Of a DNA stretch of 64,000 nt, positions 1 to 12,200 are shown piece after piece. The stretch is from Metridium senile (lineage: Eukaryota > Cnidaria > Anthozoa > Actiniaria > Metridiidae). The stretch is from assembly GCA_949775045.1 (NCBI GenBank), contig OX459095.1, forward strand, positions 20,826,311 to 20,890,310. The letters run 5' to 3'. Position 1 is the first letter of the stretch; the number at the start of each line of letters is the position of its first letter. A model generated the notes under the pieces. That model was not told where the DNA came from, did not search any database, and saw only the letters and a list, made by a program, of their open reading frames with translations. The position numbers were made by a program, and so were the translations under genes.

Positions 1-237
1 CAAGCTACACAAGTCATTTTAAAGAACTAGTCAAAAAAGATATCAACACTTCTCAAGTTCAACAAAACTACCATTTACGCTCTTGATAAAGCACTTGTAC
101 CCTTGGAAAAACACTTAGAATTGAAGCAACTGAAACAATGAACAAACGATAGAGACATAAAAAAAAAGACCACGAAATTGAAAGAAATTCCCATAAAAAG
201 TCAAAATTGTGGGGTTACATCTGTCAATAACATTGAT

Positions 238-375
238 AGGTTGATTGATAGATAAATTAATTGACTGATTGATTGATTAATAGATTGATTGATTGATTGA
301 TTAATGGACTGACTGATTGATTGATTGATTAATTGAATGATTGATTAATTAATTGATTGATTGATAGATTGATGA
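238..375. repeat. Imperfect (TTGA)n microsatellite
   Basis: TTGATTGA units with single-base variants (TTAA, CTGA) run through the interval. Simple sequence with no coding potential. Confidence 0.9.
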
Positions 376-437
376 TTTCTGCTTCTACAAGCAAAAGCTG
401 AAGCAACGGCCGATACTGAAAAAGTACGTTCCATCTT

Positions 438-1258
438 ATGACAATTTGCAACGTCAATGAAGACTATTGTGCGGATTGTCAACAAACAATAGAACTATGA
501 ATGAAGACTACAGGTCACCTTCAAGAAAGCAAGACTAACGTAGTACACAGTTATGCCTGTTTGAATTAAGACTACAGATCACCTTCAAGAAAGCAAGACT
601 AACTTAGTACACAGTTATGCCTGTTTGAATTAAGACTACAGATCACCTTCAAGAAAGCAAGACTAACGTAGTACACACTTATGCCTGTTTGAATTAAGAC
701 TACAGATCACCTTCAAGAAAGCAAGACTAACGTAGTACACACTTATGCCTGTTTGAATTAAGACTACAGATCACCTTCAAGAAAGCAAGACTAACGTAGT
801 ACACAGTTATGCCTGTTTGAATTAAGACTACAGATCACCTTCAAGAAAGCAAGACTAACGTAGTACACAGTTATGCCTGTTTGAATTAAGACTACAGATC
901 ACCTTCAAGAAAGCAAGACTAACGTAGTACACAGTTATGCCTGTTTGAATTAAGACTACAGATCACCTTCAAGAAAGCAAGACTAACGTAGTACACAGTT
1001 ATGCCTGTTTGAATTAAGACTACAGATCACCTTCAAGAAAGCAAGACTAACGTAGTACACACTTATGCCTGTTTGAATGACAATTTGCAACGTCAATGAA
1101 GACTATTGTGCGGATTGTCAACAAACAATAGAACTATGAATGAAGACTACAGGTCACCTTCAAGAAAGCAAGACTAACGTAGTACACAGTTATGCCTGTT
1201 TGAATGAAGACTACAGATCACCTTCAAGAAAGCAAGACTAACTTAGTACACACTTATG
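438..1258. repeat. 64-bp minisatellite with a higher-order flank
   Basis: About 11 copies of a 64-bp unit (starting AAGACTACAGATCACC, ending GCCTGTTTGAATT). A distinct 65-bp block starting TGACAATTTGCAACG precedes the array at 438 and recurs at 1078, so the array has a larger repeat built over the basic unit. Copies differ at a few sites only, which suggests recent expansion. Confidence 0.93.
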
Positions 1259-2069
1259 CCTATATGTTATATTAAGCTATATATTTTTGATAACTATACC
1301 AAATAAAAATTCAAAGCATATCAAAATTATACATAAAATCGAAAAAAGAAAACAGTTTCTACATTTCTACGTGATATAGATTTTCCAAATTTTAATAATA
1401 ATTGTTCTTTTTGTTTTTGTATGTTGTATACTGCACATCGCATACTGCAATTTATCACATCATATAAAATACAGCCAATCAGAATGCTTGAAAGCTGTTA
1501 TATATTCGGCGGTATTCAACTGCCTCTTCCCATGAGGCATTGCAGGTTCTCTTTATTTTATATGATGGGGGATAAAATGATTTCTCGTGACAGACCGTGA
1601 ATATCCAACTCGTCACTTGTATTTTCTTTGCATACACACGAGCCTATAGGCTCGTGTGTATACTAGAAAAGACAGTGACTCGTGGGATATTCCACGCTAT
1701 GCAAGTAACTACGCAAGTAACCATTTTATAACTAGTACTTACAATACATATAGGATAGGTAATAGAATGAAATTTGTAACAGCGTAAAAATTATTAACTT
1801 AACCTTACTGACGTTTCGAGCGTAGGAGTAAAAATATTTATAATGACATAATTCATTTTTGTGTGTTTTATACTCAATGAGCACAATGATGGAGCTGGGT
1901 TTTTTTTAAAAATGGAAGATTACGTTTCTTCTGCGTTCAGATTTATAATTTGTTGTTATTTATATTGTAAAACTATGATATTTAATAAGTGTAAATAAAA
2001 GTATTATTTATTATTCCTGTTTAAATTCGAAGTTACTAAATTGTGCTGTCTTTAGTTTTAAGCGTAGAA

Positions 2070-2279
2070 ATAGCCCCCTTCACATTTCCCTGCGCCATCT
2101 TGAAAGGTAGCCGGGCCTTTGCATCGAAGCGAGACGTACGTTGAGCAGGCTTGCAATGATAGAGAGACGTGAATAATTGTCCCGTAAGGTGTATCATTTC
2201 AAGCTCAATGTTCGTCTTGATTCGATGCAAAGGCACGGCTACCTTTCAAGATGGCGCAGAGAAATGTGAAGAGGATTAT
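2070..2279. mobile_element. Palindromic MITE family A, copy 1
   Basis: Inverted termini ATAGYCCCCTTCACA...CTGCGCCATCTTGAAAGG enclose a short centre. The same about 200-240-bp element occurs at 11977-12176 and 58755-58995. It has no coding capacity; a nonautonomous DNA transposon by structure. Confidence 0.85.
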
Positions 2280-2304
2280 TAGCAGAAGAATAACAATATG
2301 TAAG

Positions 2305-2625
2305 GGTCCCGGGGGGGGGGGGGGGGGGGGGTACTTGACCCAGTTTCTGACGGGGACGTTCCGCTGGTACCTCTAAACCCTGACCCTATTTAAGACAGCA
2401 GAATCCTAATAATATGTACCCTATTTCAAGACAAATTGGTAAAAAGTAGACCCTATCCAAGACTCAAGGGGGAAATTGTATACCCTAGGTAAGGCAATTT
2501 AAGACAAATTAGGCTAAATTGTATACCCTATTCAAGACGCCAAGGCAAAAAACCATACCCTATTTGGCGGAACGTCCCCGTATAGTAAATATATGGGAGT
2601 ACTCCCCCCGGGGTAAGGGTGTGAG
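2305..2625. mobile_element. Inverted-terminal element with a G-run edge and internal ATACCCTATT units
   Basis: The left end has a G run then GGTACTTGACCC and GACGGGGACGTTCCGC; the right end has GCGGAACGTCCCCGTATA then AGTACTCCCCCC. The two ends are inverted copies. The interior repeats a degenerate ACCCTATTYAAGAC motif at least five times. No ORF was seen. The long G homopolymer may be misassembled. Confidence 0.65.
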
Positions 2626-3060
2626 ATAAGAGAAATACAGTATAAGACGTTTAAGAGCAAAAACCTCCATATTGCGACCATATAAATGGGCGGTTTACAA
2701 TCAACTGCCAGTTCATTGGAATAGAGGAAACATCAAATCAAACTAAACATTATTTACATATTTAACAAATCTTTACTGAAGGCGAGGTGACTATTGAGGA
2801 GAAATCACCGAGACAATGTCGAGTTATAATTTACCGATATTCATCGAGCCTGAGGAGAATTGTGACTATTTTGACACTATCGCTCAACCAGAACATCATG
2901 AGACAAAAGAGTAATACACAAGAAACCTCCATATTATCCTTTGTTTTATTATTTATTTTGGGTGAATAGTAGCAACAATTAGTCACTAAATAGTGACTAT
3001 TTGTTAGAATTTACTTGATATTATTTCATGGTTTAAGTGTATTTACTCTAATACATATAT

Positions 3061-3208
3061 AGAGTGAAGACATTTAACCCGTGAAACAAAATTAAATAGT
3101 CAAAGGTGTAATAGTCAAATAGACACAAAAGAAAACAATGGAATTATAGAGACTGCTAAGGTGTATTAGTATAACATCTATTTCACGGGTTAAATGACTT
3201 CACTCTAA
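3061..3208. mobile_element. Palindromic element, family H variant
   Basis: AGAGTGAAGACATTTAACCCGTG at the left is matched in inverse by CACGGGTTAAATGACTTCACTCT at the right. Related termini (MATTAACCYGTGAAAC) occur near 7780, 26371-26484 and 28224-28335. Confidence 0.7.
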
Positions 3209-3256
3209 TATACATATTTAATATTGTTAGTATAAATACAAAGTATGGTCACTTAC

Positions 3257-6200
3257 CAAGCCTGATGAAATAGTTTATAATATCCATCTTGGCGTTGTTT
3301 GGTCCTTGTAAAAAGTAGTGTTCTTCTAGTTCTATCTCGTGTAAGTACGGCATCATACGACCATATAGAGGAGTAAAACCAGTCATGGCAAATCCTACAG
3401 TAGCCTGTAAAAACATAGAATATTCTTGTAAGATTATCATTAGCGGTATCATCCGTGTTTGCATCACTTTCGACATAACTGTTATCATCACCATTATCTT
3501 CTCAAACTCATTAATATTTCATTATCTCAGGGACCAATTACAACTTTGTATTTCAGTCACGTGCATAGGTCTTGATACACCGATCAAACACTGATCAAGA
3601 CACTGATCAAGACACTGATCAAGTCACTGATCAAGACACTGTATAAATTAGCTTAAAAGTAATTTCTCATTCATTCCAATTTACTCTTTTTTTTTCTTTA
3701 TTCCACTGCTATCTCCTTTTTTACCTGTCATGCCTGTTTATTTACCTACCTACCTAACTAATTGCCTAACATTTAATTTTTATTCTATATTTATTTTTTA
3801 TTTTATTTTGGACGTCCTGTGACTCGAACCGGGAACCTCTGGCTTGCAATTCTAATGATTTACCAACTAAGCTAATAACGAATTCGTTGAAAGTTTTGGG
3901 TTGATGTTATATATTATTGATGTTTTGCTCAGAGGGTGATACTAATTATTTGATAAAAAGTTCAAAATGTTTTATTTAGTGAATTGTTTGAGAAGCCATA
4001 TCAAAAACTCGTGCTTCGTGTTTGATCAGGGGCTCCAAACACCTCGAAACGGATAAAAGCACTTGGCCTGCGGCCTCGTGCTTTCATCCACTTCTCGGTG
4101 TTTGGATCCCCTGATCAAACACTCGCACTCGTTTTTGATCTATTACATCAACATCATTTGTATCACCATAGTAATATCTACATTATCGTAACTATCATTA
4201 TCATCATCATCATCATATTTATCGCCATAGTAATATCTACATTATAGTAACTATCATTATCATCAACATCATTTGTATCACCATAGTAATATCTACATTA
4301 TAGTAACTATCATTATCATCAACATCATCATCATCATCATCATCATATTTATCACCATAGTAATATCTACATTATCGTAACTATCATCAACATCAACATC
4401 ATTTGTATCACCATAGTAATATCTACATTATAGTAACTATCATTATCATCAACATCATTTGTATCACCATAGTAATATCTACATTATCGTAACTATCATT
4501 ATCATCAACATCATTTGTATCACCATAGTAATATCTACATTATCGTAACTATCATTATCATCATCATCATCACCATATTTATCGCCATAGTAATATCTAC
4601 ATTATAGTAACTATCATTATCATCAACATCATTTGTATCACCATAGTAATATCTACATTATCGTAACTATCATTATCATCATCATCATCATCATATTTAT
4701 CGCCATAGTAATATCTACATTATAGTAACTATCATTATCATCAACATCAACATCATTTGTATCACCATAGTAATATCTACATTATAGTAACTATCATTAT
4801 CATCAACATCATCATCATCATCATCATCATATCAGTTATCACCATAGTAATATCTACATTATCGTAACTATCATCAACATCAACATCATTTGTATCACCA
4901 TAGTAATATCTACATTATAGTAACTATCATTATCATCATCATCATTTGTATCACCATAGTAATATCTACATTATAGTAACTATCATTATCATCAACATCA
5001 TTTGTATCACCATAGTAATATCTACATTATCGTAACTATCATTATCATCATCATCAACATCATTTGTATCACCATAGTAATATCTACATTATAGTAACTA
5101 TCATTATCATCATCATCATTTGTATCACCATAGTAATATCTACATTATAGTAACTATCATTATCATCATCATCATCATCATCATATTTATCGCCATAGTA
5201 ATATCTACATTATAGTAACTATCATTATCATCAACATCATTTGTATCACCATAGTAATATCTACATTATAGTAACTATCATTATCATCAACATCATCATA
5301 TTTATCGCCATAGTAATATCTACATTATCAATATCGTCACTATCATTCTCATCAACATCATTCTCATCACATTTATCATCATCATCATATCTGTTATCAT
5401 TAACATTATTATTTTCATTATCGTCATCATTATCATCAACATTATTACATTTATCACCATAGTCATATCTTTTATCATTATCATCAACATTATTTTCATA
5501 TTTATCGCCATAGTTATATCAATATTATCAATGTCGTCAACATCATCATTACATTTATCACTTTTTATCGTCATCATCATCATATCTATTATCGTTATCA
5601 TCAACACCATTATCATCATCATCATCATATTAACGATCACACAAGAACTAACCTTGATTCCTGCATCAGTAACTCTAGTACTGACATTGTTCTGTATTAC
5701 ACTAAGCTTCCTGAGTAACGTGTTGTAGTGTTTGACGTCCAAACAAGCCACAGCACTGATAATACCTGTAAATGTAACCAAACCAAAATATCACTCAATT
5801 GTCGATATGTTAAGCGTCGGTGGTATAATGGTTAGCATAGCTGCCTTCCAAGCAGTTGATCCGGGTTCGATTCCCGGCCGACGCAATTCTTTTTTTTTTT
5901 TACTTCTTTTTTTCTTCTGATCAGTAAAAGACATGTTCCTCAATGATACATTATCTATAAACTTTTTTTTTCTAAACCCATTTTCTCATCTTTTTCTTCC
6001 GATTAGTAAAAAAAACCCATGTTGCTCGATGATCACTATATATTTAGTTTTTAAATTTAGTTTAAAAAAAACCTCTGTGTTTCCAATTTGTTTCCACTTG
6101 ATAGATAACTTTGCGCAACCAATTTTCTCCGAGTCGTGAGACATCTGTTGTGTTATTCATGTTGTAGTCACGTGACTTACCATAGGCATCTGCTCCTGGG

Positions 6201-9200
6201 CAACTGTATATGTGGTTCTGAGTATCAACAATCTGAGAGGAGCCTGGTAAGAGTCTAGATAGCAATTTGTCTTGCTTTTCTCCAAACAATTCCATTCTAA
6301 AAAAAAACAAAACACGAAGATTAGTAACTTACAAAATTGACTTACGGATCCTGGCATTCAGGTACACTAAAATATATTAAAAAACAAACAACAACAAACA
6401 ACAAACAACATCAAACAACAACAAACAAACAAAAGTAAAAAAACAACAAAAAAAACAAAAAAAAAACCAGATACACACATAAAGCAGTCCCTGCTTTTCC
6501 CTCCAGACTCAGAAAATTAGCATTTTTTTAACGCTGACGTGCGGAGTTGGGGGCGAAAAGGCTCGTTTTCCTCGGAATCCGCAAGGAAAAGTAGGGACTG
6601 CTCGCATTCTAAATGTAACCAAGCCTGGAGTAAGAGAAAAACATAAAGGCCCGAGCAAACGGTTTCAAAATTTGCTTCAACATCCGTTCGATTTTGTTGA
6701 ATGGCAATGTTTAAACGCTTTTATACTATTTCAACATATTGTTGAAACGTGTTGTATCCATGTTGAATTGATGTTGAAAGAGTTTTAATAAACGCATTTT
6801 GACATTCAACAAAATTGAACGGACGTTGAAGCAAATCTTGAAACCGTTTGCCGGGGCCTTAACACAACAAACATTTACAGCGTACTTCATTTAGGTATTC
6901 ATTCCTCGCTATCTTTTATCTAACCATTTATAGGTGAAGATCATTGTTATGTCGTTCAGTTACGTTACGCTACAAACTATTTGCAAAACACAAATAAATA
7001 GTAATGAGCCTTCAGTCCTACCTTACAGCGGCAGCACGTAGGTGTGTAACTAGCCTTGGGTATGGATTGGGAGGAAGTAGACAACCACTTAGTACGTGAC
7101 CTAGGAACTCTTGGAACGTTTGATCGAGTCTTGTATCAACGAAATACTGTAGATATAAACACACGGTTGAGTTAGCTTGAAACAACAGTTTCACCTTTTG
7201 ACAGTTTTATGCCGAGGTGATTTTTAATAGTATATTTTAGCCTATTCTTACGTGTAACTAAAAATCCTTTGGGTTTCGTTTATTTATTCATTAATTCGAT
7301 GATTCTTCCATCCATTTATTATAAATGGAGACAGGGTTGCCATGGCTACCGCTACTTTGTTCCAGGCCTCTGTCATCCCACCGACCAAGCACCTAACGCC
7401 AAGCTCATCTACGAGTGATGAGTTTAACTAGCGAGTAAACTAGTATAAGATGCGTCGGTGTTTGATATAAATGATAGGTAATATAATGATCCGTTCATCT
7501 AACCATTACACCAAATCAAAATATGGCGACCAATAGATCTTTTCACGGTTAACGTTCACAACCTCAGCCTCGATAGCGTGTAATATATTCTTGACTACAT
7601 CTCGCGTTAATTTAAGGAATGCACACATTATCAAACAATTGAAGGTAATTAATTGAAACATTTCAAAATTCCACTTCAAAATTTGAACTTTAATTCCATT
7701 GTGTTCTTTGGTTGTTCTTTGGCTATTACATTTTAACTAATACATACACTTTGTTTCACGGGTTAATGAAAACCACTCTATTCCAAAAAGATTTGGTGGA
7801 AACATAAATACATTGTAGCAACGCGTTAGCCGGTCTATATTAAAGAGGTACCTTGAGGATAGTAGCCTGGTTGGCAATGGATGATGGTGCGCTGATAGTC
7901 TTCTTTGCCTGTTCTCTGTTCATATCTGATCAAAAAAGATAACATCACAATATATTCAGAAAAATGTACAAAACTATATGAAATGATCAGTAGAAAGTAG
8001 AAAGAAAAAGGTGCTGGGTTACCTGTGGGTGTACTTACACATATTGTCCTGAATCAAGATAGACGATACCTCGACGCCATGTTTGAAATTGTACAATGTA
8101 CGAAGACTATGACCAGCAGTGTTAACAGGAGGAAAATGAGACTAGAAATAACATAAGCAAGTAAGTAAGTAGGTAAACATGTAAGTAATCAAGCTAGTAA
8201 GTAAGTGAGTAAGTTAGTAGGTAGGTAAATATGTAAGTAAGCAAGTAAGTAAGCAAGTAAGCAAGTAAGTGAGTAAGTAAGTAAGTGAGTAAGTAGGTGA
8301 GCAAGTAAGTAAGTAGGTGAGCAAGTAAGCACCGCATTGTTGCTGTGCAAGTAAGTTTGTAAGTGAGTAAGTAGATGATCAAGTAAGTAAGTAAGTATAG
8401 GTGAGCAAGTAAGTAAGTAAGTATAGGTGAGCAAGTAAGTAGGTGAGCAAGTGAGTAAGTAGGTGAGAGAGTAAGTAAGTAGGTGAGCAAGTAAGTGAGT
8501 AAGTAGGTGAGTAAGTGAGTAAGTAGGTGAGCAAGTAAGTGAGTAAGTAGGTGAGCAAGTGAGTAAGTAGGTGAGAGAGTAAGTGAGTAAGTAGGTGAGT
8601 AAGTGAGTAAGTAGGTGAGCAAGTAAGTGAGTAAGTAGGTGAGCAAGTGAGTAAGTAGGTGAGAGAGTAAGTGAGTAAGTAGGTGAGCAAGTGAGTAAGT
8701 AAGTAGGTGAGCAAGTAAGTGAGTAAGTAGGTGAGAGAGTAAGTGAGTAAGTAGGTGAGCAAGTGAGTAAGTAGGTGAGCAAGTAAGTGAGTAAGTAGGT
8801 GAGCAAGTGAGTAAGTAGGTGAGAGAGTAAGTGAGTAAGTAGGTGAGCAAGTGAGTAAGTAAGTAGGTGAGCAAGTGAGTAAGTAGGTGAGCAAGTAAGT
8901 GAGTAAGTAGGTGAGCAAGTAGGTAAGTAAGTAGGTGAGCAAGTAAGTAAGTAAGTAGGTGAGCAAGTGAGTAAGTAGGTGAGAGAGTAAGTGAGTAAGT
9001 AGGTGAGCAAGTGAGTAAGTAAGTAGGTGAGCAAGTAAGTAAGTGAGCAAGTAAGTAAGTAAGTAGGTGAGCAAGTAAGTAAGTAGGTGAGCAAGTAAGT
9101 AAGTAGGTGAGCAAGTAAGTAAGTAGGTGAGCAAGTAAGTAAGTAGGTGAGCAAGTAAGTAAGTGAGTAAGTAGGTGAGCAAGTAAGTAAGTGAGTAAGT

Positions 9201-12200
9201 AGGTGAGCAAGTAAGTAAGTAAGTAAGTAAGTGAGTGAGTGAGTGAGTAAGTAAGTAAATAAGTAAGTAAGTAAGAAAGGAAGGAAGAAAGCCACAACCA
9301 TCAACGTAACTCTTTGACGGTCGTGGATAAAACAGATTTGTTCCCCGTGGGGGAGGGGGACTCGGCGGTAAAAGTAGCGGGTGTACACGTCGTATTTCTT
9401 AGGGGAACAAATAAACGATTTGGTATATTTTAGGATATTGAATTAGAAAGTTAGAATTTTGAAATGTCTGTGTATCTTTTGGGATATTGAAGAAAGAAAA
9501 CCCCATCGCTTTCTGCGCTTAATATGTTTTTGTGTGCTATCTGCTCAGGAATCCCGATATTAGCATTAAAATAGTGTATTATAAGCGTAAATACATAGCA
9601 AAAAAAAGAAAAGAAAAGACAAAAAGCCGGGCTCCCTGTGGTATATGTCAGGGTCTAAAAATCGTCCGTGCAAAGGACTTCCGATACCTTGTATATAGGG
9701 GTGGACTTCCGATACCTTGTATTTAGGGGTGGACTTCCGGTACCTTGTATATAGGGTGGACTTCCGGTACCTTGTATATAGGGGTGGACTTCCGGTACCT
9801 TGTATATAGGGGTGGACTTCCGGTACCTTGTATATAGGGGTGGACTTCCGGTACCTTGTATATAGGGGTGGACTTCCGGTACCTTGTATATAGGGGTGGA
9901 CTTCCGGTACCTTGTATATAGGGTGGACTTCCGGTACCTTGTATATAGGGGTGGGGTGTTTAATAGTACTAGGTGCGTTTCTCACCCTCAGTGTTGGACA
10001 GAAATTAAGTGCATCATCAACAAGGCCAAGCATGATTGTAGTACAGTATCTATTGATTGACTTTAATTCTTTGATGACCTGTGTATCAAACAATGCAATT
10101 AGAACATCATGGCTCCTTCCCTAGCTACCAAACCATGGTCCCCAGATCGTGAGGGATGAACACTATTTATCTACATTATCCCCTGTAGTCCTTCCAATGA
10201 TGGTTGGAAAACTACTTCCATACATTAGCATATTCATTTGTTTAAGTCTGGTTGAATTGGTTAAATTATGCATACTGGATAAATGTGCAAGACCGACATG
10301 TAATTTTTGAAAGCTCAATCTAAAAAGTTTTAATTTTACTCTATTTTAGTACATACTCAACAAAACAGTATAGAAAGTAAATCGGTCTATTTAGTTTTTT
10401 TTAATCAAAGTTTTAAAAAAGTTTTAATCAAAGACCAATAATGCATTTTGGTCTTGAAATACACTATTGAGAATTCAATATTCACAATTCAACCCTTTTG
10501 AAACAACTATATGCCTATTTTGTGTCTCCACAATACCGTTCAGTCAGGTCTCCCATCGATATCCCCCTTAGATCTAGCAAAGATAATGCTTCACGCAATG
10601 TTCTTTATTCAAAACAATTTTTGCATGATGACACAACCTGTGGCTGCGAGTTCGCATGGAAGAGTAAGACTTTCTTTACCTGTGCGTTAAGAGGTAGCGA
10701 AATAAACTCGTTTGATTTAGAAAGACGAGAGCCTGTGTTGTTTGTTAGGGCGTCCAATCTCTCTAGAAGAACATGACCAGCAACAGTAAACACGCTGCTA
10801 CGCTCTTGACTATGGAGAATAATTAAAATCACATAAATATTCTAGTTATTATTAAGGGATTCATGTTTATTATAAAACATTTCCTAAACATTAACAATAA
10901 CAATTATAATCATCAATGTGGTTATCATCATCATCATGATTATTATTATTACCATCCGGCATCATTATACTGTCACCATACATCGTCAACATCACTAACA
11001 TGATGATGATGATGATCATCATCAACATAAAATAACCATCATGATTAGTACCATCGTCACCCTACAACGTAAACTTCATAAACATGATGATCATAATCAA
11101 TATCATCATAATCATCATCATCATCATTATATAACCATCGTGATTACTACCATCGTCACCCTATAACGTAAACTTCATAAACATGATGATCATAATCAAT
11201 ATCATCATAATCATCATCATCATCATCATCATCATCATATAACCATCATGATTACTACCATCGTCACCATACTGTCATTATACATCGTCAACATCATTAA
11301 CATGACAATCATCATCATCATTATATAATCATGCTTACTATCAAGGTCACCGCATTGTTGCTGTGCATCGTCAACATCACTAACATGATGACCATCATCA
11401 TCCTCATTATATAACCATCGTGATTACTACCATCGTCACCATACTGTTACTTTACATCGTCAACGCCACTAATAAGATGATCATAATCAATATCATCATC
11501 ATCATCACCATTAACACTATAATGATAATAATCACAATCATCAGTATCATTATCAATTTCACCATCATCAATGTTATAAATATTGTCGGTAATAATAATA
11601 TATAGTATTTGTTGTCGGTAATAGTAATGAAGTACTTACAGCTCATTGCAGAACAAGTCTTTCAGATGTTGGCGGTACTGAAGAAAGAAAGTCTGCACTA
11701 CATATCCATCTTCGCCCTAGAAATAAAACAACAAATTAATATAATTATTGTCACTGAAAAACGTCTAAACTCTTATCTTGGTACTGAAAGGGATCGTTTT
11801 TCTTGTTTTTGGTAAATTCCTAGAGCACCATTCACAAAAAGCCTTTCAATGTCTAACTAGCCTCTTTTGCAATAATACCTCGCTGAATATTTCCCACAAT
11901 CCCCTTAGCTCTCAAGATTGAAACAACGTTTTTGATACGTTATTTTCTAAGGTTATGAGCTTCATGTTTTTAGCCAATAGTCCCCTTCACAGTACCCTGC
12001 GCCATTTTGAAAGGTGGCCAGGCCTTTGCATCGAAGAGAGACGAACGTTGAGCTTGCAATAACGTGAGTAATTGTCGTGCAAGGTGTTAAAAGGTCTCTA
12101 GCACTGCAAGCTCAACGTTCGTCTTCGATGCCTGGCTACCTTTGAGGATGGCGCAGGGAACTGTGAAGGGGACTATTTCACTAAAATGTACCGTACTGAT

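Larger units (their letters stand above)
1..3256. other. Region downstream of the last visible exon of the unnamed gene; repeats, no assigned gene
   Basis: Most of this stretch is repeats: a TTGA tract (238-375), a 64-bp minisatellite, a short palindrome near 1632, a MITE, a G-run element and a palindrome near 3061. The missing last exon or exons of the minus-strand gene may lie here, but no acceptor followed by a convincing reading frame was found. Confidence 0.5.

Noticed and set aside
14..148. Plus-strand fragment coding FNKTTIYALDKALVPLEKHL as the end of a gene
   Set aside because: Only 36 codons between stops, no supporting splice site and no recognised family; could be chance or a repeat.
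361..420. Possible last exon of the unnamed gene after a TTTTTCAG acceptor on the minus strand
   Set aside because: The frame opens only into a TTGA microsatellite and the peptide has no gene-like character.
2309..2331. G-quadruplex or regulatory G tract
   Set aside because: A pure homopolymer at a transposon edge; similar C/G runs at 36855, 52346, 58761 and 62583 look like slippage or sequencing artefacts.
7427..7490. Hammerhead core at GTGATGAGTTTAACTAGCGAGTAAAC
   Set aside because: TGATGA is present, but the 3' core reads GTAAAC rather than GAAAC and the segment belongs to the non-ribozyme part of family G.
8189..9388. A 399-residue minus-strand ORF and two overlapping ORFs
   Set aside because: Entirely Leu/Thr/Tyr/Ser repeats from a 4-bp-period array; open in three frames at once.
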